Below, piece by piece: positions 19,583 through 29,062 of a stretch of 49,890 nt of DNA. The translations under genes and the position numbers were made by a program. Position 1 is the stretch's first letter, and each line of letters begins with the position of its first letter. This DNA comes from Corallochytrium limacisporum (lineage: Eukaryota > Opisthokonta): positions 1 through 49,890 of the forward strand of contig PDIP01000068.1 of the NCBI GenBank assembly GCA_002811645.1, in the 5' to 3' direction. The notes under the pieces were generated by a model, which made no database searches, was not told the DNA's origin, and saw only the letters and a list, made by a program, of their open reading frames with translations.

Positions 19583-20381
19583 CTAGTAGCGTCCCAAGGG
19601 CTTCTTGCCTTCCATTTCGTCAATCTCGTCCAGGTCTGCCAAAACCTGGTTCAGTCTTGCTTGGAGCTCATTTTTGTACGGATCGTCACCAAGCTTTTGT
19701 AACGACAAAAGGCGGAGTGTGGAATCCAAACCCCGCTGAAATCGAGTCTCTTCCTGGGGCAATTCCGGAAGCGCACCATAGCGGCGGACAATCTCCTCCT
19801 CGGCGGCTCGTCGTGCGCGGAGTTCTTGCAAGTACTGATTACCATACTCTCCGGCAGTGGCAGTCAAGCCACCCATTGCTCCCATCGCTACCCTTGCTGT
19901 CCTCGCTTTCACTGCACAAAAAGAAGAATGCCATTAATTAAAGAAATCAGTTAGTATTGCCAATTGAACTGTGGGCATTAGTTTGACACGTCCATTCATA
20001 CTTACTCCCGATGAGAACAGAGAGCAGAAGTCCTGTAATGGCTCCAGAAACTGAACTGGAGAGATACGGCGACTGTTCCCTGTCCTGAGCACGGATGAGG
20101 CCGTTCCGGACCCCAACAAAAGTCGAAACCAGGGCACCAAATCCAACTGAGCCATTCGCAGCCGCCCGGGCCAGGCTTACGGTTGGACTCCATTGCCCGT
20201 ACATTACTCCACACACGCCACCGAGAACAGCACTGCTTGCGACCAAAATGACCTCATCCGGAATTTTGATCGGTTCAAGGACTTCTTGTGTACTTGAATC
20301 CTTGTGCTCCTCTGTGGAGGCCATTTTGTCCGAAAGCAATCTGTCCCTTTCCGCCTTCGTTAACTTTTGGTAACCGCCCAT
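19583..20381 (-). CDS. Tim17/22-like small membrane protein, two exons
   Basis: Exon 1 is 20,006-20,381 and exon 2 is 19,583-19,911 (minus strand). Joined, they give 234 residues. Three or four short glycine-rich hydrophobic segments lie at about 45-63 (VILVASSAVLGGVCGVMYG), 75-95, 107-126 and 132-146 (VAMGAMGGLTATAG). The glycine spacing resembles the Tim17/22/23 superfamily of inner-mitochondrial-membrane proteins. The C-terminal ~90 residues are a soluble charged helix region (LRARRAAEEEIVRRYG). I cannot name an orthologue. The first methionine used is MGGYQKL. The frame stays open upstream for ~130 codons, but that stretch is Cys/Trp-rich and runs almost to the divergent cardiolipin synthase gene, so it is treated as non-coding. 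Initiation 20 codons later (MASTEEHK) is possible. Confidence 0.6.
19912..20005 (-). other. Spliceosomal intron of the Tim17/22-like gene (94 nt)
   Basis: On the minus strand the donor is GGGA|GTAAGTATG, TACTAAC at 19,950-19,956 is a perfect yeast-type branch site, and the acceptor is TTTTTGTGCAG. Splicing joins ATC GGG A to TG AAA and keeps the glycine-rich reading frame open, with a methionine codon built across the junction (phase 1). Confidence 0.9.
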
Positions 20382-20828
20382 GGTACTCCCGTCCACATGA
20401 CCACCAGTAGTTCTCATCAAAATGAACAAACCGGTCCACTTCCTTAGTAAAAGTAAATAGATCAGTTCATATATTTGTAATTTCTGAAATACCACGAACC
20501 AAATGGGAAGGCATTCCAGCGAGAGCACGCCGCAGTGCCCTTTTGCGGAAAACCAACCAGCAAACCACACAATAGTCCCTGCTGCCCCACCCCCCACCTC
20601 CTCCCTACGCAGATCTGAGGAATCCCAGTCGGAACCCGGAGTGGACGGGCAGCAACATGTGCGCGATAGGGCTAGGTTTTTGAAGAGCGTCACCAATTCG
20701 TACACTATGCTGGGCATGGAGGTGAACATCCTGATTTGAAATTGTTCTTCATTAAACAAAACGGTCCATCTGTGATACAAAGTATTAGCAATGTTTTGAT
20801 GTAGTATAGTCGCTGAAGAAGGACAATC
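20382..20828. other. Divergent promoter region, Tim-like / cardiolipin synthase
   Basis: 447 bp between two divergent starts, both for probable mitochondrial membrane proteins. No distinct TATA box. A CCCCACCCCCCACCTCC tract at about 20,585-20,602 is a candidate GC-box-like element. The mirror is 29,063-29,509. Confidence 0.45.
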
Positions 20829-21668
20829 ATGAACGGTAGCATTGCATTTGGGCTGCGGCTATCACTCCAAGGTGTAGTAAAACGAGGTCAGTTCGTGTGC
20901 AATACCAAGTCAATTTTACAGCGCGGGGGGGCCTTGTCACAGACAGCGTTCCGGCCTCGGATCACGCAGATCTCCTTTACCAACCGTCACACTCGGCTCA
21001 TCTCGACCTTCAGTAGCCTGAGAAACAGTTCTGGTGTAGATGACCAGCCAAAGAAGAAGAAGCTGCCCACCGAGAACATCTACAATCTTCCTAACGCCTT
21101 AGCCTTCAGTCGAGTGCTCATGACTCCCTTTATTAGTTACGATGTTCTTCAAGGCAACTACGGACGGGCGCTCTGCACACTCTTCGTGGCTGGCCTCACG
21201 GATATTCTAGATGGCTGGACGGCTCGTAGATTTGGAATGGAGACAACCTTTGGCACTGCTATGGACCCTATGGCCGACAAATTCTTAATCGGTACAACAG
21301 CATGCACCCTTGTGTACTCGGGGTTGCTGCCCACCTGGTTGTTTAGCCTCATCATTTTGCGCGACTCGCTCCTGCTGGCGGTCGGCTTCACGATGCGTTG
21401 GCGCAATCTGCCAGAGCCATCGCTCAAGAACTGGTTGGACGCGCGTCAAGCTGCAGTAAAGTTCAGTCCGACTGCACTGTCTAAGACCAATACGTTCCTT
21501 CAGGGTACTCTATTCTTGGCCTGCATTGCGGCACCGTGGTATGGCATTGAATCGCACTCTGTTCTGACTGGTCTTCAGTACGTGGTGGCTTGTACGACTG
21601 TTACATCAGGGTTTGAGTATCTGTTGAGTAAGGACACGGTCAAATTCATTGACCAACAGGACGCATGA
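20829..21668 (+). CDS. CRD1: Cardiolipin synthase (CDP-alcohol phosphatidyltransferase type)
   Basis: The 279-residue enzyme condenses phosphatidylglycerol with CDP-diacylglycerol to form cardiolipin in the inner mitochondrial membrane. The complete catalytic motif D-x2-D-G-x2-A-R-x8-G-x3-D-x3-D is present with Asp125, Asp128, Gly129, Ala132, Arg133, Gly142, Asp146 and Asp150. The N-terminal ~75 residues are basic and poor in acidic residues, as a presequence, and are followed by KKKKLPTENIYNLPNALAFSRV. Four or five hydrophobic helices follow, and the SKTNTFLQ segment near 220 is typical of the eukaryotic cardiolipin synthase branch. Eukaryotic phosphatidylglycerophosphate synthase uses a different (phospholipase D) fold, which argues against that alternative. 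It ends in TGA; 139 bp from the convergent presenilin stop. Confidence 0.93.
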   Translation: MNGSIAFGLRLSLQGVVKRGQFVCNTKSILQRGGALSQTAFRPRITQISFTNRHTRLISTFSSLRNSSGVDDQPKKKKLPTENIYNLPNALAFSRVLMTPFISYDVLQGNYGRALCTLFVAGLTDILDGWTARRFGMETTFGTAMDPMADKFLIGTTACTLVYSGLLPTWLFSLIILRDSLLLAVGFTMRWRNLPEPSLKNWLDARQAAVKFSPTALSKTNTFLQGTLFLACIAAPWYGIESHSVLTGLQYVVACTTVTSGFEYLLSKDTVKFIDQQDA

Positions 21669-21807
21669 ACTCATTTAACAAAGTACGATAGTAGATCACT
21701 AAAAACGACTTCATACTGAACGATGTAATTGCTTCTTAATCGCATACTTTCAAGCATGGCATGCATTATGTGTTGTTTGTCCTTGCCTTTAACAAAAGAC
21801 ACTCAAT

Positions 21808-23184
21808 CTAGATGAACGTCTGTTGGAAGGCAATATCCTCAATATATGGTGACAGGCAGAACGATGTGAGGAAGTAGAAAAGGATACCCAGACCAATAGA
21901 AATGGGCAAAGCAGGCAGGGCACGCTTGTAAATGGCCAGCAGCAAAAGAGTCAGGACAAGACCTACCAAAATGGCAATGAAGCAAGCAATCACAGTAATC
22001 CAGTCCCGGATAGTAGCAGACTTGCCGACCAGCACACTATAGAAAATAAAGTCACCCAGACCCAGCTTTACACCGCCACGTTCCTCTTCTTCGTCCTCCT
22101 CTTCTGCAACGGCAGCACTTGGACGGGAAGGTGTCTGTCCCCGTGACAGCAGATTCGCACCGCTGTTGTCGCTTACTGCGTCCCCCATGTCGTCGTTGAA
22201 ACCCTGCTTGGCGGCCACACGAGCCACAACATCCGACGGCCGCTCTGAATCTACCCCCTTGAAAAGACTGTCACCACTTGATGCCCGTCCGTTCTCAGCA
22301 TCTTGTTCAGTAGGCTCATCCTGGCTATCTTCCTCCTCACCACCTCCGGCAGCCATACCAGCCATCATATAGGGAAAGGCCATCGCAGAGGAGTAGACCA
22401 GGGAAGGTAGCAAGGGCTCGTTGCGCTCCTGAGCGGTCTTGACCAGAACCTGCAAGGGACCTGAAGGGCACAAGACAGCAAACAAATCATAAATAGCGAT
22501 GGCAGCTAGCAAAACCCAGGTAGTCCACGACGGCAAGTACTTGATAAGGGTCAGGGCCAATAAAGCAGACACAATAATTAGATATGCCTGTTGAATCCTG
22601 AGTGGAGCAGTCCAGTGCACAGCCAAAACGCCCATGAAGACAAAGTTCCAGAAAGTGATGGCAAATGTGATATAGTCCATGGCTAGATTGTACTTATCAA
22701 GAATTTGATCGAAGTAGGTGTAGCCGAACAGGAACAGTAACAAAGTAGTTGACGCGATCAACCAACCCTGAATAATCTTGTAGCACCGGTATTTGTACAA
22801 AACAACCAGAAGGCAAGTCATGGCCAGCACGACTCCCACAATGATAAGGGCATTTACCACAGCACCTCCAAACCTTGCCGCATTCGACTCCGAACCATCC
22901 TCTGTATAAGCAATGTAGACGAGGGTCTGACTAGGATCCTCTTCCCCGTAGTAAGTAATGGACCGAATTGAGGCCACCACAAGGGCCATGCAAATGCTGA
23001 CCGGGATGACCAGAGCCAGCACAGCCTCAGCACCGTCTTTCACTGCCGCTGACTGAAAAGTTCGCTCACGCGGCCGGCGCTGTGGAGGAGGACTTCCCTC
23101 AACGGGTTCTGCAGTAGGAACAGGGGCCGCAGCCGGAGCAGGAACAGGATTCCTGTTCGGGGTGAAGCTGCGATCCTCTGCCAT
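21808..23184 (-). CDS. Presenilin (intramembrane aspartyl protease, gamma-secretase type)
   Basis: A 458-residue protein encoded by one uninterrupted frame. After a Pro/Ala-rich N terminus (1-45), nine hydrophobic segments can be placed, six before and three after a long acidic loop (about 280-370, EEEDSQDEPTEQD). Catalytic aspartates are Asp233 in AIYDLFAVL and Asp378 in KLGLGDFIFYS. The PALP motif is at 424-427, so protease activity is predicted. Animal presenilins work in the gamma-secretase complex with nicastrin, Aph-1 and Pen-2; none of these is in the window. Presenilins are lacking in well-studied yeasts and molds but occur in some early-diverging fungi, slime molds and plants. Signal peptide peptidases share YD and GxGD but have inverted topology and different flanking motifs. 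The ATG at 23,184 is the first in frame. Confidence 0.95.
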   Translation of the reverse strand: MAEDRSFTPNRNPVPAPAAAPVPTAEPVEGSPPPQRRPRERTFQSAAVKDGAEAVLALVIPVSICMALVVASIRSITYYGEEDPSQTLVYIAYTEDGSESNAARFGGAVVNALIIVGVVLAMTCLLVVLYKYRCYKIIQGWLIASTTLLLFLFGYTYFDQILDKYNLAMDYITFAITFWNFVFMGVLAVHWTAPLRIQQAYLIIVSALLALTLIKYLPSWTTWVLLAAIAIYDLFAVLCPSGPLQVLVKTAQERNEPLLPSLVYSSAMAFPYMMAGMAAGGGEEEDSQDEPTEQDAENGRASSGDSLFKGVDSERPSDVVARVAAKQGFNDDMGDAVSDNSGANLLSRGQTPSRPSAAVAEEEDEEEERGGVKLGLGDFIFYSVLVGKSATIRDWITVIACFIAILVGLVLTLLLLAIYKRALPALPISIGLGILFYFLTSFCLSPYIEDIAFQQTFI

Positions 23185-23211
23185 TGTTGTTTAGGAGAGG
23201 ATTCTGTAGAC

Positions 23212-23326
23212 CTGAATGGGAAATAAGTAATTTAGGAGCTGTTAGCAACCCTAAGCTCTCTGGTAGTTGGTCTCCGTTATGAAGGAGGCCATTGGTAATT
23301 TGCTGTTTCCAGTTTCTCTCTCATAC
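23212..23326 (-). other. Probable 5' UTR intron of the presenilin gene
   Basis: On the minus strand the donor is AAG|GTATGAGAG, TGCTAAC is a branch site at 23,241-23,247, and the acceptor CCCATTCAG lies 27 bases before the ATG; 115 nt in length. All three signals are in correct order and spacing. The mirror is 26,565-26,679. Confidence 0.5.
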
Positions 23327-23740
23327 CTTGAGGTTTCTAACACAACTTCCTTTTTTTTCGATTGCTAACCGTTCTCGGGCTCACAAACTACTTGGGCACT
23401 GCAATGGAAGAATGCACAGAATTCAATGCCACCGTCTCTTGATCCCCGGACATTGTTCGCTCTGTTTCACTCACTCTGTGCGAATGTAGTAGAGAGGCTC
23501 GTTCTAATTACTCCTACACCTTCGGAGGTCTGCTCGGCTCGGTCTCGTCCCCATACTTTAACAATGGAAGCTCGTTTGCTTACACCCCTTCCCTCATTAA
23601 AGAAGAACGGGCCCTAATTCACAGACCCAGGCCATTGGCTCATTTGGAGTGTTGCCTCGAGAGCGAAAGAATGTTACGGGAGACCGGAGAACCTGAGAAC
23701 AAGAAGGAACGGCCATTTCTACGGGAGGCAGGTGAAGTCA

Positions 23741-23757
23741 CAGTACATTATGTACTG
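23741..23757. repeat. 17-base inverted repeat CAGTACATTATGTACTG
   Basis: Perfect 8-base half-sites around a single T, about 560 bp upstream of the presenilin ATG. The symmetry suggests a dimeric DNA-binding-protein site, although chance is possible in 25 kb. The mirror is 26,134-26,150. Confidence 0.4.
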
Positions 23758-24923
23758 CGACCACCGACGGTAACAACGGTTTTACCCGTTTGAGGCTGTC
23801 TGTGTCTATCGATGCAGGGAATCGGTGTTCCACCCTTCGGGTGTTGCTCCACTGCGTGGGTCCGACACTGCTGAGAAAAAGCGATTATTACACCGACCAG
23901 GGCCACCCCGTGCCCACTGAAATTTGACCGAAACACAATGAAGGCGACTGACGGACCAAAACAGGGCAAGTCCGAATCATAGGGGCAAAAGTTCTCTTCC
24001 TTTTTTTTTTTCTCTCTCTCCCTCTCTCAGCTGTGTGCGTTGGCAGAAAAACGGAAGGGGGAGGGGGGAGAGGTGCTGAGGGTGCACTCAGCTACTCATC
24101 GCTGCTTCTTGATTCCCCCCCCCCTTCCCCACAGCTTCTTTGACCATTTTGCAATGCTCTATTGCCTTTGCTGGCTCTGGCCTAGCAACAGGAAGCACCT
24201 CCCTTTTTTCCATTGTCTCATTCTTAAACTTTTTTCCTTGACTTTTTTTACCTTGACTCCCCTACTTTCTGTTCAATACTCTCCCCTCCCCACCTTCCCT
24301 TCTGGAATGAGCAATATTGAAACCAACGACTGCGGCTGGGTTATCTCCGTTTCACCTCTGCGCCGGGGACCATGCCGATAGCCACAGTTCCAGACGACGC
24401 CACCATTGCTTGCACTTTCTCTATCATTGTACGAAGCTGGTGAAACATTCAGTTGAAAACATATTGTACCCCTACAATGATTCAGTGGAAAATGAGGCAA
24501 GACCATTCCTTTGAACAACAGCGGCAGCATTACCAGTAAGAACTACTCAGAGAAGCAAAGACGAGGCCGAAGGAGCAAAAAAAAACTCAAGAGTATAGTG
24601 ACAGCAACGGCGAGATAGCCTTTTCCGGTCATTGGTACGTGCCGGACAGATGGCAGCACCAAACACTTCCACTTCCACGGGCCGCTCTGCGTCTGGTCCG
24701 GTCCGAAAGGGAATAGTTTTTCTCCCGCAGTACACACTGCTGCTCACCTACTACGCTCGCCAGCATTCCCCGGGTTCTTTGGGTGGTGGACCGGACCGAT
24801 CCCTCGCTCTCTCCCCGTCAACCTCAATACCCCCCTAGAAGTTCAGCACCTGGCAAACTGGGGAAGCGAATCCATCGGCGCCGGCTCCTCCCCTCGCTGT
24901 GGCGGCCAACCAAGCAGCTCTAT

Positions 24924-24967
24924 TCTGTCTCTCCTCTCCCCCCCCGGGGGGGGAGAGGAGAGACAGA
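24924..24967. repeat. Palindrome axis: C8|G8 flanked by CTCCTCT / AGAGGAG
   Basis: Eight C (24,938-24,945) meet eight G (24,946-24,953). On the left is a pyrimidine-rich TCTCTCCTCT tract, on the right its complement. The symmetry has no loop bases. Homopolymeric C/G DNA next to a polypurine tract is a classic polymerase-stalling and strand-switching site, which fits a fold-back origin for the junction. Confidence 0.95.
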
Positions 24968-26706
24968 ATAGAGCTGCTTGGTTGGCCGCCACAGCGAGGG
25001 GAGGAGCCGGCGCCGATGGATTCGCTTCCCCAGTTTGCCAGGTGCTGAACTTCTAGGGGGGTATTGAGGTTGACGGGGAGAGAGCGAGGGATCGGTCCGG
25101 TCCACCACCCAAAGAACCCGGGGAATGCTGGCGAGCGTAGTAGGTGAGCAGCAGTGTGTACTGCGGGAGAAAAACTATTCCCTTTCGGACCGGACCAGAC
25201 GCAGAGCGGCCCGTGGAAGTGGAAGTGTTTGGTGCTGCCATCTGTCCGGCACGTACCAATGACCGGAAAAGGCTATCTCGCCGTTGCTGTCACTATACTC
25301 TTGAGTTTTTTTTTGCTCCTTCGGCCTCGTCTTTGCTTCTCTGAGTAGTTCTTACTGGTAATGCTGCCGCTGTTGTTCAAAGGAATGGTCTTGCCTCATT
25401 TTCCACTGAATCATTGTAGGGGTACAATATGTTTTCAACTGAATGTTTCACCAGCTTCGTACAATGATAGAGAAAGTGCAAGCAATGGTGGCGTCGTCTG
25501 GAACTGTGGCTATCGGCATGGTCCCCGGCGCAGAGGTGAAACGGAGATAACCCAGCCGCAGTCGTTGGTTTCAATATTGCTCATTCCAGAAGGGAAGGTG
25601 GGGAGGGGAGAGTATTGAACAGAAAGTAGGGGAGTCAAGGTAAAAAAAGTCAAGGAAAAAAGTTTAAGAATGAGACAATGGAAAAAAGGGAGGTGCTTCC
25701 TGTTGCTAGGCCAGAGCCAGCAAAGGCAATAGAGCATTGCAAAATGGTCAAAGAAGCTGTGGGGAAGGGGGGGGGGAATCAAGAAGCAGCGATGAGTAGC
25801 TGAGTGCACCCTCAGCACCTCTCCCCCCTCCCCCTTCCGTTTTTCTGCCAACGCACACAGCTGAGAGAGGGAGAGAGAGAAAAAAAAAAAGGAAGAGAAC
25901 TTTTGCCCCTATGATTCGGACTTGCCCTGTTTTGGTCCGTCAGTCGCCTTCATTGTGTTTCGGTCAAATTTCAGTGGGCACGGGGTGGCCCTGGTCGGTG
26001 TAATAATCGCTTTTTCTCAGCAGTGTCGGACCCACGCAGTGGAGCAACACCCGAAGGGTGGAACACCGATTCCCTGCATCGATAGACACAGACAGCCTCA
26101 AACGGGTAAAACCGTTGTTACCGTCGGTGGTCGCAGTACATAATGTACTGTGACTTCACCTGCCTCCCGTAGAAATGGCCGTTCCTTCTTGTTCTCAGGT
26201 TCTCCGGTCTCCCGTAACATTCTTTCGCTCTCGAGGCAACACTCCAAATGAGCCAATGGCCTGGGTCTGTGAATTAGGGCCCGTTCTTCTTTAATGAGGG
26301 AAGGGGTGTAAGCAAACGAGCTTCCATTGTTAAAGTATGGGGACGAGACCGAGCCGAGCAGACCTCCGAAGGTGTAGGAGTAATTAGAACGAGCCTCTCT
26401 ACTACATTCGCACAGAGTGAGTGAAACAGAGCGAACAATGTCCGGGGATCAAGAGACGGTGGCATTGAATTCTGTGCATTCTTCCATTGCAGTGCCCAAG
26501 TAGTTTGTGAGCCCGAGAACGGTTAGCAATCGAAAAAAAAGGAAGTTGTGTTAGAAACCTCAAGGTATGAGAGAGAAACTGGAAACAGCAAATTACCAAT
26601 GGCCTCCTTCATAACGGAGACCAACTACCAGAGAGCTTAGGGTTGCTAACAGCTCCTAAATTACTTATTTCCCATTCAGGTCTACAGAATCCTCTCCTAA
26701 ACAACA

Positions 26707-28083
26707 ATGGCAGAGGATCGCAGCTTCACCCCGAACAGGAATCCTGTTCCTGCTCCGGCTGCGGCCCCTGTTCCTACTGCAGAACCCGTTGAGGGAAGTC
26801 CTCCTCCACAGCGCCGGCCGCGTGAGCGAACTTTTCAGTCAGCGGCAGTGAAAGACGGTGCTGAGGCTGTGCTGGCTCTGGTCATCCCGGTCAGCATTTG
26901 CATGGCCCTTGTGGTGGCCTCAATTCGGTCCATTACTTACTACGGGGAAGAGGATCCTAGTCAGACCCTCGTCTACATTGCTTATACAGAGGATGGTTCG
27001 GAGTCGAATGCGGCAAGGTTTGGAGGTGCTGTGGTAAATGCCCTTATCATTGTGGGAGTCGTGCTGGCCATGACTTGCCTTCTGGTTGTTTTGTACAAAT
27101 ACCGGTGCTACAAGATTATTCAGGGTTGGTTGATCGCGTCAACTACTTTGTTACTGTTCCTGTTCGGCTACACCTACTTCGATCAAATTCTTGATAAGTA
27201 CAATCTAGCCATGGACTATATCACATTTGCCATCACTTTCTGGAACTTTGTCTTCATGGGCGTTTTGGCTGTGCACTGGACTGCTCCACTCAGGATTCAA
27301 CAGGCATATCTAATTATTGTGTCTGCTTTATTGGCCCTGACCCTTATCAAGTACTTGCCGTCGTGGACTACCTGGGTTTTGCTAGCTGCCATCGCTATTT
27401 ATGATTTGTTTGCTGTCTTGTGCCCTTCAGGTCCCTTGCAGGTTCTGGTCAAGACCGCTCAGGAGCGCAACGAGCCCTTGCTACCTTCCCTGGTCTACTC
27501 CTCTGCGATGGCCTTTCCCTATATGATGGCTGGTATGGCTGCCGGAGGTGGTGAGGAGGAAGATAGCCAGGATGAGCCTACTGAACAAGATGCTGAGAAC
27601 GGACGGGCATCAAGTGGTGACAGTCTTTTCAAGGGGGTAGATTCAGAGCGGCCGTCGGATGTTGTGGCTCGTGTGGCCGCCAAGCAGGGTTTCAACGACG
27701 ACATGGGGGACGCAGTAAGCGACAACAGCGGTGCGAATCTGCTGTCACGGGGACAGACACCTTCCCGTCCAAGTGCTGCCGTTGCAGAAGAGGAGGACGA
27801 AGAAGAGGAACGTGGCGGTGTAAAGCTGGGTCTGGGTGACTTTATTTTCTATAGTGTGCTGGTCGGCAAGTCTGCTACTATCCGGGACTGGATTACTGTG
27901 ATTGCTTGCTTCATTGCCATTTTGGTAGGTCTTGTCCTGACTCTTTTGCTGCTGGCCATTTACAAGCGTGCCCTGCCTGCTTTGCCCATTTCTATTGGTC
28001 TGGGTATCCTTTTCTACTTCCTCACATCGTTCTGCCTGTCACCATATATTGAGGATATTGCCTTCCAACAGACGTTCATCTAG
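26707..28083 (+). CDS. Presenilin, right-arm copy
   Basis: Identical in every residue to the product of 21,808-23,184. The two copies are divergently oriented around the axis with 3,522 bp between their start codons. A true head-to-head pair would share one symmetric promoter region. Confidence 0.93.
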   Translation: MAEDRSFTPNRNPVPAPAAAPVPTAEPVEGSPPPQRRPRERTFQSAAVKDGAEAVLALVIPVSICMALVVASIRSITYYGEEDPSQTLVYIAYTEDGSESNAARFGGAVVNALIIVGVVLAMTCLLVVLYKYRCYKIIQGWLIASTTLLLFLFGYTYFDQILDKYNLAMDYITFAITFWNFVFMGVLAVHWTAPLRIQQAYLIIVSALLALTLIKYLPSWTTWVLLAAIAIYDLFAVLCPSGPLQVLVKTAQERNEPLLPSLVYSSAMAFPYMMAGMAAGGGEEEDSQDEPTEQDAENGRASSGDSLFKGVDSERPSDVVARVAAKQGFNDDMGDAVSDNSGANLLSRGQTPSRPSAAVAEEEDEEEERGGVKLGLGDFIFYSVLVGKSATIRDWITVIACFIAILVGLVLTLLLLAIYKRALPALPISIGLGILFYFLTSFCLSPYIEDIAFQQTFI

Positions 28084-28222
28084 ATTGAGTGTCTTTTGTT
28101 AAAGGCAAGGACAAACAACACATAATGCATGCCATGCTTGAAAGTATGCGATTAAGAAGCAATTACATCGTTCAGTATGAAGTCGTTTTTAGTGATCTAC
28201 TATCGTACTTTGTTAAATGAGT

Positions 28223-29062
28223 TCATGCGTCCTGTTGGTCAATGAATTTGACCGTGTCCTTACTCAACAGATACTCAAACCCTGATGTAACAGTCGTACA
28301 AGCCACCACGTACTGAAGACCAGTCAGAACAGAGTGCGATTCAATGCCATACCACGGTGCCGCAATGCAGGCCAAGAATAGAGTACCCTGAAGGAACGTA
28401 TTGGTCTTAGACAGTGCAGTCGGACTGAACTTTACTGCAGCTTGACGCGCGTCCAACCAGTTCTTGAGCGATGGCTCTGGCAGATTGCGCCAACGCATCG
28501 TGAAGCCGACCGCCAGCAGGAGCGAGTCGCGCAAAATGATGAGGCTAAACAACCAGGTGGGCAGCAACCCCGAGTACACAAGGGTGCATGCTGTTGTACC
28601 GATTAAGAATTTGTCGGCCATAGGGTCCATAGCAGTGCCAAAGGTTGTCTCCATTCCAAATCTACGAGCCGTCCAGCCATCTAGAATATCCGTGAGGCCA
28701 GCCACGAAGAGTGTGCAGAGCGCCCGTCCGTAGTTGCCTTGAAGAACATCGTAACTAATAAAGGGAGTCATGAGCACTCGACTGAAGGCTAAGGCGTTAG
28801 GAAGATTGTAGATGTTCTCGGTGGGCAGCTTCTTCTTCTTTGGCTGGTCATCTACACCAGAACTGTTTCTCAGGCTACTGAAGGTCGAGATGAGCCGAGT
28901 GTGACGGTTGGTAAAGGAGATCTGCGTGATCCGAGGCCGGAACGCTGTCTGTGACAAGGCCCCCCCGCGCTGTAAAATTGACTTGGTATTGCACACGAAC
29001 TGACCTCGTTTTACTACACCTTGGAGTGATAGCCGCAGCCCAAATGCAATGCTACCGTTCAT
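28223..29062 (-). CDS. CRD1: Cardiolipin synthase, right-arm copy
   Basis: Identical to the product of 20,829-21,668, including all eight residues of the CDP-alcohol phosphatidyltransferase motif. Confidence 0.92.
   Translation of the reverse strand: MNGSIAFGLRLSLQGVVKRGQFVCNTKSILQRGGALSQTAFRPRITQISFTNRHTRLISTFSSLRNSSGVDDQPKKKKLPTENIYNLPNALAFSRVLMTPFISYDVLQGNYGRALCTLFVAGLTDILDGWTARRFGMETTFGTAMDPMADKFLIGTTACTLVYSGLLPTWLFSLIILRDSLLLAVGFTMRWRNLPEPSLKNWLDARQAAVKFSPTALSKTNTFLQGTLFLACIAAPWYGIESHSVLTGLQYVVACTTVTSGFEYLLSKDTVKFIDQQDA

Larger units (their letters stand above)
1..24945 (+). repeat. Left arm of a perfect whole-window palindrome
   Basis: This arm is the exact reverse complement of 24,946-49,890. 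All reading frames in it recur at 49,891 minus their coordinates on the opposite strand, with identical proteins. Non-coding stretches checked by eye (both ends, the axis, the GA microsatellite, the 7.3-kb intergenic region) also mirror exactly. There is no spacer. I have read it against its mirror, not aligned it base by base. This arm holds all the unique information in the window. Confidence 0.97.
23185..26706. other. Central non-coding region around the palindrome axis
   Basis: 1,761 bp on each side of the axis, bounded by the two presenilin start codons. It holds the presenilin promoter and leader, a 17-base inverted repeat, pyrimidine-rich and C-rich runs (C10 near 24,115-24,124; a T12 then CT tract at 24,000-24,030), and a 62-codon frame near the axis. 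In the right arm everything is mirrored. No gene crosses the axis. Confidence 0.65.

Noticed and set aside
20382-20780. N-terminal extension of the Tim-like gene in the same open frame
   Set aside because: It lacks a good start codon near its beginning, has a Cys/Trp-rich composition unlike the rest, and would leave about 49 bp to the divergent gene.
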